Assembly (NCBI GenBank): GCA_943736015.1
Contig: OX031060.1
Location: 25,683,231 to 25,747,230 of the forward strand
Direction: 5' to 3'
Origin: Tridacna crocea
Lineage: Eukaryota; Mollusca; Bivalvia; Cardiida; Cardiidae
DNA: 64,000 bases
Notes under the pieces: generated by a model
The model's database searches: none
The model's input: only the letters and a program-made list of their open reading frames with translations
What the model was told of the DNA's origin: nothing
Position numbers and translations under genes: made by a program
Part shown: in pieces, positions 1 through 11,420 of the stretch
Layout of the letters: each line of letters starts with the position of its first letter
Position numbering within the stretch: the stretch's first letter is position 1

Positions 1-90
1 TGTGGTGGCCTGTGCACCTATCTATGATGATCCTGGAGTTTTTCTTTACCCAGCCACTGGCTGCTCCCCCACATAACTATCTCAAACAAT
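1..90 (-). repeat. SINE 3' part
   Basis: The complement matches the 3' part of the SINE at 63757-64000 (AGCCAGTGGCT, ACTCCAGGA, GATAGGTGCAC). It is cut by the window edge. Confidence 0.6.
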
Positions 91-124
91 GTTAAGGACT
101 GAGAGACAAATGATACGCCCGTCT

Positions 125-1176
125 TACCCAAAGTTGTAAAGCTGGGGCATGCACCAGACTAAATTCAAGTATGAAAAAAGGACAAAGGGCAATAACTCAA
201 AAATTAAGCAAGCAAGAGTTATGACTTCTGTGCACTGCACTCCCCCTTGATAAGATCTATCCACCCATGAAATTTCATAACCCTAGGTAGTATAGTTTTG
301 GAGATATTCACCGGACAAAATTCAAGTATGAAAAAAGGACAAAGGGCAATAACTCAAAAATTAAGCAAGCAAGAGTCATGGTTCCTAAGCACTGCACTCC
401 CCCTTAGTGAGATCTATTCACCCAAGAAATTTCATAACCCTAGCTAGTATAGTTTTGGAGATATGCGCCGGACAAAATTCAAGTATGAAAAACGACAAAG
501 GGCAATAACTCAAAAATTAAGCAAGCAAGAGTTATGGTTCCTAAGCACTGCACTCCCCCTTAGTGAGATCTATCTACCCAAGAAATTTCATAACCCTAGC
601 TAGTATAGTTTTGGAGATATTCACCGGACAAAATTCAAGTATGAAAAACAACAAAGGGCAATAACTCAAAAATTAAGCAAGCAAGAGTTATGGTTCCTGT
701 GCACTGCACTCCCCCTTTGTGAGATCTATTCACCCAAGAAATTTCATAACCCTAGCTAGTATAGTTTTGGAGATATGCTCCGGACAAAATTCAAGTATGA
801 AAAACGACAAAGGGCAATAACTCAAAAATTAAGCAAGCAAGAGTTATGGTTCCTCTAAACTGCACTCCCCCTTAGTGAGATCTATCCACCCAAGAAATTT
901 CATAACCCTAGCTAGTATAGTTTTGGAGATATTCACCGGACAAAATTAAAGTATGAAAAACGACAAAGGGCAATAACTCAAAAATTAAGCAAGCAAGAGT
1001 TATGGTTCCTGTGCACTGCACTCCCCCTTGATGAGATCTATCCACCCATGAAATTTCATAACCCTAGGTAGAATAGTTTTGGAGATATGCTCCGGACAAA
1101 GAACTGGACGCCGCCTGCCCGCCCGCCCGCCACGGGTGATCCCATAATACGTCCCGTCTTCCACGGGCGTATAAAA
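125..1176 (-). repeat. Tandem-repeat element, ~156-bp units (copy 1)
   Basis: The landmark GGACAAAATT recurs at about 313, 470, 626, 782, 938 and 1094, a period of 156-157. Each unit contains GGGCAATAACTC and a CACTGCACT motif. The right end passes into a GC-rich stem (GACGCCGCC.., ACGGGCG) and TATAAAAAGG. It is the opposite orientation of the element at 48.6-50.15 kb. The style is like BIV160/pearl-type bivalve repeats; that identity is an inference. Confidence 0.85.
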
Positions 1177-1342
1177 AGGAAATGGCAGAAATGGGTATTC
1201 AAATCAGCAACTCCATGTTCTAAATTCCTGCATGCTAACATTAGCAGTCTCAGCCTTACCTGATATGCTTTGTGATTTAATTCATAATTTTGAATGTTAC
1301 ATTTTGCTACGCCAGTAACAAGATAACATTTAGTTACAGTAC

Positions 1343-1467
1343 CTCTGCAACCCTTTGCAAATCCAAGAATAGTCTTTAATGCCTTCTCTGCTTCACTATC
1401 TGCCCAGGTCCCTTGTCTGTTCACATTGACGCTGTACCCCTGATCTATACCGCCCACCTCAACACCT
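1343..1467 (-). CDS. SHPRH: SHPRH coding exon 21 (last exon seen)
   Basis: Encodes RGVEVGGIDQGYSVNVNRQG then TWADSEAEKALKTILGFAKG, aligning with the G.WA.SE.E...K.IL.FAK segment. Acceptor TTACAG, donor GTACTG. A shortened palindromic element (1517-1617) lies 50 bases 5' of the acceptor. I find no further SHPRH exon between 1 and 1342. Confidence 0.88.
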
Positions 1468-1861
1468 CTGTAACAAGATTTCTCCCCTTTTGAAGTGTAC
1501 ATACCCCTCTTTCTTCTTAACCCTTTACCAAACAATCCCAGAGGAAGAAGCCTTTTGAAAACATTGTGGGAAAAGGAGAAAATGCTGGTAACCATTTGCT
1601 ATTTAGTGAAGAGTTAAACTTTGAAATACAGAAAAACTGACTGACAGAAAAATATTTCCACCCAGGTCAGACTGTGCTGACTGCACAAGGTGACATTGGT
1701 TGATAATCTTTGCAGATGCATTAAACCCCCTTTTCATATAGTATGACCCAGAACACTGTGACCAGCTCTTAACTATACCAGAGATTTTTTTTTTCTAATT
1801 ATTGATACTGAAGGTACTTAGATACAATATATTAGATACAGCTCAAAGTAAAGGAAACTAG

Positions 1862-2176
1862 AGCTGTCACTGAATGTGACTTAATACCCCCGCCAGCAAT
1901 TTGACAGAATAAAGTGTCAGGATCAAGAGGAGATAATTCCTCAATCCGGAGGAGTTGACACTTGAAAATTGCATCTTGCAAATCTTCAATATATGTTCAG
2001 TACATGTGCAAAGTTTCATTACAATTGAAGGAAAATGTAGGAGAAGTTCACGACACAAAATTACTAGTATTTTGTACACAGACGGACACATGGTCAGACT
2101 GACACATAGACACATGGACAGACAGGCTGATTCCAGTTTACCCCCGAAAACATTTGTTTTGCAGGGGTATAAATAT
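1862..2176 (+). repeat. Dispersed ~300-bp repeat (inverted mate at 43.83 kb)
   Basis: Matches the reverse complement of 43830-44125 over most of its length (AGCTGTCACTGAATGTGACT, the CAAATCTTCAATAT region, AAAATTACTAGTATTTTGTA). It ends in a hairpin CCCCGAAAACA..TTGCAGGGG followed by TATAAA. Confidence 0.75.
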
Positions 2177-2334
2177 CTTTGAGAAGGTTGAAAACATTGT
2201 AAAAGATAGTTTTTTCTACCAAAAGTTTTTCTTACACATTCCTCCTATGTGAAGATACATGAATACAAGGGGTAGTCTTCTAAAATTGACAAATGACCTA
2301 ACTATCACCTTGACCTCAGAAAATTTGTCCTCAA

Positions 2335-2525
2335 AAATAATGAGGTTCATAGGATTGGGAAACTCACCATGGTTTGTCCTCACAAACCAGTCCTAAGAAT
2401 GTTCGTAAGACTTATCCTTGAGATTTCTACATTTGAAAGAAATACAACTTCTGATTGGCTAAACCATATGGGTTTAACCAATTAGATGTGTTACTTTCAA
2501 ATTTAGAAAATTAATTTAACATGGT
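2335..2525. repeat. Decayed foldback element
   Basis: Weak inverted repeat around GATTGGCTAAACCATATGGG and TTTAACCAATTAG, related to the foldback at 4466-4660 but diverged at both ends. Confidence 0.55.
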
Positions 2526-2646
2526 TAGTGCCTTCTAACAAGTAGTGTTGTCCACATAAATTGCTTCATCTGCTGCATTTGCATTGAAAAGCAATCAATG
2601 TTATGAATTATGACTAATAATTAAATAGCAGAAAAACAATATTTAC

Positions 2647-2715
2647 CTTTCAACAAAGAAGAACAGTTTTGACTCATAAGTCTCAAATAACTCTTCAGAT
2701 TTACAAAATGGACAG
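2647..2715 (-). CDS. SHPRH: SHPRH coding exon 20 (zinc half-site)
   Basis: Encodes NCPFCKSEELFETYESKLFF. The CPFCK..ELF..YESKLF run corresponds to the CVFCKADELF region of the vertebrate protein. Acceptor CATTCCAG, donor GTAAAT; phase-consistent on both sides. Confidence 0.89.
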
Positions 2716-3174
2716 CTGGAATGACAAAATGATTTTAGTGACAACAGTACATACAGCTCAAAATAACTAAAGGGCCACTTGTTAGGAATTGTGATCTCGA
2801 CATAATTATTTCAAATCCAACTTACAGCTGAAAGTAAACAATTAAGCAGTTATAACGCAGGCAACTTTTGTTCATACCATTTCAAAGCATGGGTATCATT
2901 TTGAGTCTTACTTTATGGTATGTATACTAGGATCTGTCAAATTTCAAGTCACTAGCAGAAAAGTAAATGGTGAAACTACAATTAAGCTTTCGCCTTTTGA
3001 ATGGTATGACTTAAACTTGCCAAAATTTGTTTACTTTTGTGCTTTCTTTAAACAAAGCACAAATGCTATAGCTTAAGCACAGTATTGAGAAAAAAAAAAG
3101 AGAAAACATACATATTTAATACAAATAGGACTGAAAGGAATTTGTCAAAAAATTCTTAACAACATGGCTTATCA

Positions 3175-3355
3175 GAGTCTGTATTCACCAACCATTCTTA
3201 AGAACAATCTTTGTCTTACTCTTCAAGATTTTCTAACTGAAAGTAACAGATTTTCTGATTGGCTAAACCGATTGGTTTTTGCTTTCACATTGACAAAATT
3301 CTGAAGAATTAGACTAAGAATGTTCTTAAGAATGGTTGGTGAATACAGGTCCAGG
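3175..3355. repeat. Foldback element copy 2
   Basis: Terminal inverted repeat CTGTATTCACCAACCATTCT / AGAATGGTTGGTGAATACAG, with GATTGGCTAAACCGATTGGT at the centre. One arm has drifted. Confidence 0.8.
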
Positions 3356-3421
3356 ATTTAAAATCCATCGAACAAGTAAGGCTTCATGTCATGTTGCCAA
3401 GATAGAAAGGAAACAACCTAC

Positions 3422-3595
3422 TTCTTCAGCACTTCTGCTATAGGTCTCAGACAACACTCTACAGTTTTATTGATAAGATCTTGCGATGGTTCCCCCTGAA
3501 GCTCTTTCATTACTTTTAAGACCTGCTGGTAAGCTGAGTCTATGCCTGACAGCTGGTGATGCATCACATACTGTAAACCTGTGGAGTTTCTACAG
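3422..3595 (-). CDS. SHPRH: SHPRH coding exon 19
   Basis: Encodes SCRNSTGLQYVMHHQLSGID and continues to ..TVECCLRP. Matches the RGLQFLLT.Q segment and the CHLRP run before the zinc half-site. Donor GTAGGT lies one codon before an in-frame stop, so readthrough would truncate the protein. Confidence 0.88.
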
Positions 3596-3755
3596 CTGAA
3601 AATATTAATTACTTTTATATACTGAATGTTTGTTATCTTGAACACAGATACAGCCAAGCTTAATCGCTGGTTACTAGCATTTTCTTCTATTCAAACAATG
3701 TTTTCAAAAAGCTAATGTTAAGGATCAGAACTGTTTGGTTAACAGTTTACTGTAG

Positions 3756-3967
3756 TTAACTCTTTACTAGACAACAAAATTTTAGACTGGTCCAAATTGA
3801 ATGAAAGCATTTGCTGACGACTAAATTAATGCTACTGAAAAATTGAAATTTGTTCTGGGAAGCTAGAATACATTGTGGTTACCAGCATTTTCTCCTTTTC
3901 CATTATGTTTTCAATAGCGTTCTTTTTCAGGATCGTGAAAACCAGGAATTGTTTGGGAAATGGTTAA
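3756..3967 (-). repeat. TTAA palindromic element, full length
   Basis: TTAACTCTTTACT at the left, GGGAAATGGTTAA at the right. One half of the central hairpin has been lost, leaving GGTTACCAGCATTTTCTCC. Confidence 0.75.
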
Positions 3968-4185
3968 TTGATCAAAGGCTGTTTAGCCAGTGCATCAAAG
4001 TGATGCAGTTCTCGTGGTATGTATTACAAGAGTTAAGCACCTATAGTCAGATTGAATGTATCAATTAAGACTGTTGGTTCTATGCATAGAAGGCAAGCAA
4101 GCGTGAGAGTATTTGGCTTTTGTCAGAACTGTTACAGTAAGACGATTTGTGATACAAATGCCTTAAAATAGAAAGTTCAAAGTAC

Positions 4186-4322
4186 CTTCTAAGAGGTGTT
4201 TTTAACTGGTTGTCAGTGTTCTCTAGAAGATCATCTTTAATTCTTATCACCAGTGTCTCATCTTGATCTCTCTGTATTGCCCACAGTATGATGTCTAACC
4301 ACCACTCTGACCCTTCATGTAA
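4186..4322 (-). CDS. SHPRH: SHPRH coding exon 18
   Basis: Encodes LHEGSEWWLDIILWAIQRDQ then DETLVIRIKDDL. The S.WWL..I..AI pattern is characteristic of SHPRH orthologues. Acceptor CTTTCAG, donor GTACTT; phase 2 out. Confidence 0.9.
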
Positions 4323-4419
4323 CTGAAAGTTGTGAAATCTAGATCAGTTTTACATGCTATGTTCAGGATTTTACACTGATTCATCATGATGCTTAACACC
4401 CCTTTTCAACATCATTTCA

Positions 4420-4877
4420 GTTGTATTGCAGTAGCCAGTGCACTTGTCTATACTTTCCTGGGCCCGTATTCACCAACCGTTCTTGAGAATATTCTTAGTC
4501 TTATTCTCCAAAGAATTCTACATTTGTAAGTAACACAACTTCTGATTGGCTAAACCGAATGGTTTAGCCAATCAGAAGTCGTGTTACTTACAAATGCAGA
4601 AAATTCTGGAGAATAAGACAAAGAACGTTCTTAAGAATGGTTGGTGAATACGGGCCCTGGAGTCTCTTTTACCAGTGTTCACCACAATACTCTTTCCAAG
4701 CCACTGGCTGCTTTCCTACACGGCCAACATTGAAACATTGGTCAGCAGTGGGACAAGAATGAATCCTGTCACAATAACTTTCATCTATCCCCCGAAAGAA
4801 ATTTGCTGAGCCTGGGATCAAACCCACGACCCCCTGTTCCTAAATCCTGCACACTATCGACTATGCTACCAGGGATC
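4420..4877 (-). repeat. tRNA-headed SINE interrupted by a foldback element
   Basis: Reverse-strand SINE: a tRNA-like head with box B complement (GGGATCAAACCC) near 4820 and box A complement (CTATGCTACCAGGG) near 4865. The body matches 63757-64000. It is split at about 4463 by the 195-bp foldback (see next entry). Confidence 0.8.
4466..4660. repeat. Near-perfect foldback element (195 bp)
   Basis: Reads GGCCCGTATTCACCAACCGT to a reverse-complement end GGTTGGTGAATACGGGCC. The arms pair over almost the whole length around CCGAATGGTTTAGCC. CTG flanks both sides, consistent with a 3-bp target duplication in the SINE sequence CCTGGAG. Confidence 0.88.
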
Positions 4878-5209
4878 AGCACATGATTACAAAATAGCAT
4901 CAGAAGATTTCAACCTGATCATTTCACTGCTACAACTTCACAGCTTATGCAATTTTGTATCCCTGTACAGCAAAAATGTATATTTTCAAAACTGTCTGAC
5001 TTATATCTGTTCTAGGATTCAATGAGTGAACCCTCCATCACACAATTTTTATTTTTCACAACCCCAAGGAAAACTGCATCTTGAAAATATTCTTGAAAAT
5101 GCATAAAAATCCTGGTTACAACCATTTTCTCCTTTCGTCCACAATGCTCTCTATCCTGTCAAAAAGAAAGTTTAAATTGCACATTCAAAAATATAATGAC
5201 ATTACAAAC

Positions 5210-5317
5210 CTCTCTTTGCAACTGTTTCACTTCAAACTGTACAGTATTTAGTGCATCCCCTGTTTCCTTCACATAGGCTATGGCCTTTGCCATATAGGTA
5301 TCTTTCAATTCCTGGAT
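5210..5317 (-). CDS. SHPRH: SHPRH coding exon 17
   Basis: Encodes IQELKDTYMAKAIAYVKETG and continues to ..VKQLQRE. Heptad-like helical sequence consistent with the coiled inter-lobe segment. Acceptor TTTTAG, donor GTTTGT. Confidence 0.87.
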
Positions 5318-5442
5318 CTAAAACAGACCAGAAGCCAGTTTCATTTTGCAATTAGCTAATACAGATACAGCCTGTGATACAATAAGAAATTCTATTTGTT
5401 ATTTAAAGAATATTTCAAGTATTTTCAGAATGAGAGAATACC

Positions 5443-5665
5443 TTAAGTCTTTACCAGACAATCCTGACCTTAATGACCATGGATAAGATGCCTTTCGAAA
5501 ACATTGTCGGAAAGGGAGAAAATGCTGGTATCCAGCATTTTCTCCTTTTCCTACAATATTTTCTACTCTTCCCAAATCAAATTTCAATTTCCAGTCACAT
5601 TTATTTTGTCCTCTGCGAATTCAATTTGGATCACTCTATAGATTTGTTGTTTGGTAAAGAGTTAA
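5443..5665 (+). repeat. TTAA palindromic element, full length
   Basis: TTAAGTCTTTACC to GGTAAAGAGTTAA, 223 bp. The hairpin centre is GCTGGTATCCAGC. Confidence 0.88.
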
Positions 5666-5740
5666 CCCAGTTCTTGCACTGCAATACATCTAGTTCCTGT
5701 AATTTTAAGGACCAACATACTACCCCTAAACTTGACTGAC

Positions 5741-5917
5741 CTGAATTTGTAACTGATCATCCCTTAAAGTTGGAGCCACTCCATTAGGTTTAGACTGTAA
5801 TATTTCATTCAGGTTGTACATGGCATGTAGTTGCTGTAACTTGTCTGTGTGCAATGAATCTTTCTGTTCTTCAATCGACCTTAGTACCTCCCTGTATCTA
5901 TCTACTGCATCGACAAA
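5741..5917 (-). CDS. SHPRH: SHPRH coding exon 16
   Basis: Fifty-nine codons: FVDAVDRYREVLRSIEEQKD.., LHTDKLQQLHAMYNLNEILQ, and ..GVAPTLRDDQL. It matches the YREVLRS..E and LHA.HNL..L patterns of the inter-lobe helical region. The preceding 2.4-kb intron (5918-8276) contains a 166-bp tandem element and several palindromic elements. Confidence 0.91.
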
Positions 5918-6144
5918 CTGGAAAATAAGGATTTATTGACCTCAGAGAGCACAAAATATAGATAAGAATGTTGCAGAAAATGTTACAGTTTGTCTTTTAA
6001 GATATGACAAAAAAAAAACTGGGCATAGGAGAAAATGCTGGATGCCAGCATTTATTCTAACAGCATTTCAAATTCTCTTTACGCATCAAAAGGATTGTTT
6101 GATAACCCTTTTCCACACCAACATAAGTTTTAAAGACCTTAAGA

Positions 6145-7562
6145 AACGAGAGGGCCAAGATCGCCCTGGATCGCTCACCTGTATTTTTGAGAGGACCATA
6201 GCCTTTTTTTTTTTTTGAAGGTATTGAAAAACTGGAAACAAAATCACTATTTTGTCAAGCAATTTTTAAAAGGTCACCTGTAAAAGTCCCTTCAAAATGT
6301 GACTGGCAATTTCAGACAAGAAGAATTTTTAGGCGTTTCTTGATTTCCCTACAGTGCAAGTAAGCCCCATTCACCAGAGCCATGTTTCTTGACCTATCAA
6401 AATTTTGCGAACAAATTTTGAAAAAAGGTCATTCAAGGAATATTTCCGTGAAATACTTATCAGATCTGACCAGCCATTTCAGAGTAGAAGAATTTTCAAG
6501 AAATTCTTCATTTCCATATGGTGCAAGTTGCCCCCATTCACCAGAGCAATGTTTCTCGACGAATCAAACTTTCACGAACAATTTTTGAAAAGGGTCACCC
6601 AAGGAATATCTCCGTGAAACTTCTCCAAAATCTGACCAGCCATTTCAGAGAAGAAGAATTTTTGAAAATTTCTTCATTGCCCTATAGTTGCAAGCAGCCC
6701 CCATTCACCAGAGCCATGTTTCTTGAAAGATCAAAATTTCACAAACAATTTTTGAAAAGGGTCACGCAAGGTACATCTCTGTGAAATTATTTCAAAATCT
6801 GACCAGCGGTTTCAGAGAAGAAGAATTTTTAAGAATTTCTTCATTTCCCTATAGCGCAAGTAGCCCCCATTCACCAGAGCCATGTTTCTTGACGGATCAA
6901 AATTTCATGAACAACTTTTGAAAAGGGTCATCCAAAGAACATCTCTGTGAAATTATTTCAAAATCTTATCAGCCGTTTCAGAGAAGAAGAATTTTTAAGA
7001 ATTTCTTCATTGCCCTAAAGTGCAAATAAGAAGTCCCCATTCACCAGAGCCATGTTTCTTGACAGATCAAAATTTCACAAACAATTTTTGAAAAGGGTCA
7101 CCCAAGGAACATCTCTGTGAAATTATTTTAAAATCTGGCAAGCGGTTTCAGGGAACAAGAATTTTTAAGAATTTCTTATTTCTATATAGTGAAAGAAGCC
7201 CCCATTCACCAGAGCCATGTTTCTTGACAGATCAAAATTTCGCGAACAATTTTTGAAAAGGGTCACCCAAGGAAAATCTCTGTGAAATTATTTTAAAATC
7301 TGGCCAGCAGTTTCAGAGAAGAAGATTTTTAAAGAATTTCCTAAAAAATTCCATTTCATTGCCATGGCAACCAGAGTTTTTGACGGAATCAAATTCTGTG
7401 AACACTTTTCAAAGAAGACCTCCCAAGGAACAGCTCAGCCAAGTTTGGTCCAAATTGGCCAAGCGGTTTAGGAGGAGTTGATGTTTAAAGAATTGTTGAC
7501 GACGGATACCGGGTGATCCTAAAAGCTCCCCTTGAGCATGTTGTGCTCTGGTGAGCTAAAAA
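6145..7562. repeat. Tandem-repeat element, ~166-bp units
   Basis: CCATTCACCAGAGCCATG recurs near 6367, 6534, 6701, 6867, 7037 and 7202, a period of 165-170. The left end is AGAGGGCCAAGATCGCCCTG..GCTCACCTG. The right end is a small hairpin GAGCATGTTGTGCTC, then TGGTGAGCTAAAA. A hairpin plus CTAA is reminiscent of Helitron 3' ends (inference). It lies inside SHPRH intron 15 and holds no gene. Confidence 0.85.
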
Positions 7563-8232
7563 GGTTTTGAAAATATATTTGGGAAAAAGGAAATTGCTGG
7601 TAACCAGCATTTTCTCTTTTCCTACAATGTTTTCTACCATAATAATAACAATTTCAGTTTTTGAACCCCATTATTTTATTGTCTGTCAATGCTCTCACTT
7701 TCAGCAAGTCCAAACTTTTGTAATTTGGTAAAGACTTAAAGGGCTGGACCTTTGTACAATTTGGTTATTCATATTCTGCAAAATTATAAATATAGTTATC
7801 ATCTGCTAAAAAAGACTGGTCCAATTTGAAAGTACTTGTATACTACAAATTAAATGTTATCAAAATGATAATTTATGTTTTGATTAGGTAGGAAACATTG
7901 TGGAAAAAGGAAAAAAATGTTAGTTACCACCATTTTCTCCTTTTCCCACAATGTTTTCAAAAGACTTCTCTAACAGGCCCGTTAAAACTCGTGATTGTTT
8001 GGAAATGGGTTAACCCCTTCACCAAACAATCCATAGTTTTTACAACCCTGAGATACAAGCCTTTTGAAAACACTGATGAAAAAGGAGAAAATGCTGGTAA
8101 CCAGCATTTTCTCCTTTTCCCATAATGTTTTCTACCCTGCTGGAAACAAATTTTCATTTTTGAGATCTTTTGATTTTGTTATCTGCAAGTGCTTTCAATT
8201 TGGACCAGTCTAAAATTTTGTTTGGTAATGGG
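7560..8232. repeat. Cluster of three TTAA palindromic elements
   Basis: A partial copy (7560-7740), a minus-oriented copy (about 7800-8013) and a plus-oriented copy (8010-8232). The last two share TTAA at 8010-8013. Confidence 0.8.
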
Positions 8233-8276
8233 AGAAAATGAGAGAAAATCAAGTAAATGGAAAAGTTAAAACTTAC

Positions 8277-8403
8277 TTGCTCTTGTATGATGCAAAGGCC
8301 AGCTTGACCATTTATGGCTGCAATCAACAGCCTGTGAGACTCTTCAGCTTCCAACTTGGCCTTTTTGGTCAAAGATTCTAACAGCTCTTCCATTGTCATA
8401 GTT
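8277..8403 (-). CDS. SHPRH: SHPRH coding exon 15
   Basis: Encodes TMTMEELLESLTKKAKLEAE then ESHRLLIAAINGQAGLCIIQ. This starts the long helical insert between the helicase lobes that is typical of SHPRH. Donor GTAAGT. Confidence 0.92.
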
Positions 8404-8459
8404 CTGTTAATGGAGACATGCGATTACAAATTTTATACCAGTCCATTTTGACAGTATTT

Positions 8460-8990
8460 ACAGACAAAATATCAAGGAGTAAAGAGGATTTTCTCTTTCT
8501 CCGATAGCATTTTCAAAAGCATCATCAAATCCTGGGACTTTTTGGCAAAAGATTTACCATATAATCCCAATTTTTAACAACCCTGTGGAAAAAAGCTTTA
8601 AGCCTTCACCGGACCACAAAATTTTAGACAGGTCCAAGTTGAAAGCACTTGCAGATGACAAAATTAATGTAACTTAAAAATTGAAATTTGTTTCCAGCAG
8701 GGAAGAAAACATTGTGGGAAAAGGATAAAATGCTGCTTAACTGCATTTTCTCCTTTTCCAACAATGTTTTCATTAGCCTCTTTTTTCAGGGTTGCTAAAG
8801 TCCGGACTGTGCAGTAAAGGGTTAAAAGAAAATTCTGGAAAGAGGAGAAATTGCAGGTAGCTAGCATTTTCAGCTTTTCCAAGAAAGTTTCTACCTTTCT
8901 AGGACAATTTCATCTTTTGAACAATATTTCATTTGCAAATAATTTGAGTTTATACAAGTCAAAACTTTGTGGCTAGGTAACGAGTTATCA
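8460..8990. repeat. Degenerate TTAA palindromic elements
   Basis: Copies around 8600-8825 (centre TGCTGCTTAACTGCA) and 8821-8990 (centre GCAGGTAGCTAGC). The ends are eroded. Confidence 0.65.
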
Positions 8991-9204
8991 ACTATTTTGT
9001 GTATAGAAATAACCAATATTCAAAACAGCACAAAAATACACACATGTGATTCTGATCAGGTCCCTAAGTCTTCTTCTTACACATTCACAGCTGCACAAAA
9101 CTAGATTTAGACAAAAGGGAATGAATTCCTTATAGTGTTCATTGGGACATGTCTATCTATAACAATTGCATCATAAAAAGAACAAGCAATTTCGTTGAAA
9201 TGAT

Positions 9205-10010
9205 ATCCCCCGCCGAAAAAGACCTTTTTTGATACAAACGTATAAGAGGTATTGTGTTTTGCATGTACATGTGGCCTTTTTGTTATTGGTCCATGATAAA
9301 ATTATACATTAAGCTCCCTTGTTCCATGGCACAGGATTTCATTACATAATAACTCAAAAATCATAAAAAGCAAAGTTATCATTCTTGTACAGTGCAGTCC
9401 CCCACAATAAAATCTATCCACGTATGAAGAAACATGTCATTAACTGAAATAATTTTTGAGTTATGTCCTGGACAGAAATTGAGCCTGAAAAATAACAAAG
9501 GGCAAAAATTCAAAAATCATATTGCCAGAGTTATTGTTCTTGTACACTGCACTCCTCACAGTAAGATCCAACGACCGATTAAGTTACATGTTCATATCTG
9601 AAATAGTTTTTCAATTATGTTCTGGACAAAAGTTAAGCCTGAAAAATAAGAAGGGGTAATAACTCAAAAATTATGAAAGTTAGAGTTATTATTATTCTGC
9701 ACTGCACTTCTCCTTATTGAAATCTAGACACATACAAATTTCAAGTTGATATGTGAAACAATTTTCAAGTTATGTGCTAGACAAAAAAATTAAGCCTGAA
9801 AAATAACGAAGGGCAATAACTCCAAAAATTTGAAGGACAGAGTTGTCATTCATGTACACTGCACCCCTCCTTAACAAGATCTATCCACTTACGAAGTTTG
9901 AATTTGGTATCTGAAATACTGGTTAAGTTATCTTCCGGATAAAAATCAGGGACAGAAGGAGGGACTGACAGAGACTATTACCATATCCCCCCCCCCCCCA
10001 CCAGGGGGAT
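9205..10010 (-). repeat. Tandem-repeat element, ~156-bp units (copy 2)
   Basis: About four diverged units with CACTGCACT and GGGCAATAACTC motifs, bounded by ATATCCCCCGCC at the left and a C-run/ACCAGGGGGATAATAAG stem at the right. SHPRH intron 14. Confidence 0.8.
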
Positions 10011-10079
10011 AATAAGTATGAAAAATAAACTAGCACTTGTTCCAGAACAGGATAAATTCATCAAAGGGTAATCTATCAA

Positions 10080-10617
10080 AAAAGGCCTGTGAATCTAAAT
10101 AGAAATGTGCGAACAAAAATCCAAAGTAAAAATTTACAAAGGGCAATAACTCCAAAAATACTGAAGATAGAGTTATGGTTCTTGTGCACTGCACTTCTCC
10201 TCAATGAGTTCTATATATCTGTGAAGTTTCAAGTTCCTAGCTTTTATACTTAAGGAGATATGCTCTGGACAAAAATCCAAAGTTAAAATTTACAAAGGGT
10301 AATAACTCCAAAAATTCTGAAGATAGAGTTATGGTTCTTGTGCACTGCACTTCTCCTCAATTAGTTCTATATGTGTGTGAAGTTTCAAGTTCCTAGCTTT
10401 TATACTTTTGGAGATATGCTAGAGATAGAGTTATGGTTCTTGTACACTGCACGCCTCCTTAATGAGATCTATCCACTTGTGAAGTTTGAAGATGATATCT
10501 CAAATACTTTTGGAGATATGCTCCGAACAAAAATGTGGGACGGAAGGACGGACGGAATGACGGAAGGACAGACGGAGACTATTACCATATCCCCCACCGC
10601 CTTTCGGCGGGGGATAA
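10080..10617 (-). repeat. Tandem-repeat element, ~156-bp units (copy 3)
   Basis: About three units (GGAGATATGCTC, CTTGTGCACTGCACTTCTCC). The right end is GACGGA-rich, then the hairpin CCCCCACCGCCTTTCGGCGG, then GGGATAAAAA. Confidence 0.82.
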
Positions 10618-10696
10618 AAACCATTACTCTTTGACAGTCAAGTTCTCATAATGTTTACAGGTTGCATTCAAAATGTATTTTAGATGTGGACTTTGA

Positions 10697-10913
10697 TTAA
10701 CTCTTTGCCACACAATCCTGACTTTTAAAGACCCTGAGGAAGAAAGCCTTTGAAAATATTGCAGGAAAAGGAGAAAATGTATTTCTCCTTTTCCCACAAT
10801 GTTTTCTACCCTTTCCAAATCAAATTTCAATTTTTGATTCACATTTACTTGGTTGTCTACAAATGCTTTCTATTTGGACTAGTCCAAAAATTTGTCGTTT
10901 GGTAAAGAATTAA
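10697..10913 (+). repeat. TTAA palindromic element
   Basis: TTAACTCTTTGCC to GGTAAAGAATTAA, 217 bp. The hairpin core is shortened to GGAGAAAATGTATTTCTCC. Confidence 0.85.
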
Positions 10914-10939
10914 TATCAAAACCAAATTAATCAAAGATT

Positions 10940-11150
10940 TGTTTGTTTGAATGGTGTTTTACACCGCTTTCAACGTTATTTCAGTCATATCATGGCGACA
11001 GCTCACATTATTCATGTTTCCCTGGGTTTCACCAGTATTAGGCTAGGCTCTGAAGTGTCTTGCCCAAAGACACTCCTGTGAAAAACCCCAGTGAGACCTC
11101 CAGGTTACGAGTCTTGCAATTTACCACTGAGCCACACAGGACCCATTTAA
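10940..11150 (-). repeat. tRNA-headed SINE, second family
   Basis: Contains GTGTTTTACACCGC, ATATCATGGCGACAGC and, at the right, the complement of a tRNA-like head (TTACCACTGAGCCACACAGG). Related to 16515-16957. Confidence 0.7.
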
Positions 11151-11201
11151 TTAAAGAACAAAGTGTAAAAGTGGCTAGCTTTATTTACAAACTCTACCTA
11201 C

Positions 11202-11284
11202 GTTTTCTGTATGGGTAAAAATTCTCCTCTCACAGCCTGTGGATGGCAACATGCTTGCCTCAATCTAAGCAATGGGTAAAGCAA
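11202..11284 (-). CDS. SHPRH: SHPRH coding exon 14
   Basis: Encodes LLYPLLRLRQACCHPQAVRG then EFLPIQKT, a very strongly conserved SNF2-family RQAC.HP segment. Acceptor after a T-run, donor GTAGGT; ends in phase 2. Confidence 0.92.
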
Positions 11285-11420
11285 CTGAAAAAAATATAGA
11301 CTGCTAATAAGTCATTGATCTGAATAAACACACTAGGAGCATATGGCTGGTGCATTCTTTTATATCATAAATAAAAATATTGTTGAATCACTAGCAACAA
11401 CTGCCATTCTATTTTCAAAT

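Noticed and set aside
1167-1290. Possible next SHPRH exon (..ELNHKAYQ followed by GTAAGG)
   Set aside because: No convincing acceptor and no similarity to the expected family sequence after the FAK segment.
1056-1342. Extension of SHPRH exon 21 through the open frame to 1056
   Set aside because: A GTACTG donor follows FAKGCRG, and the downstream open sequence has no resemblance to the family and runs into a tandem-repeat element.
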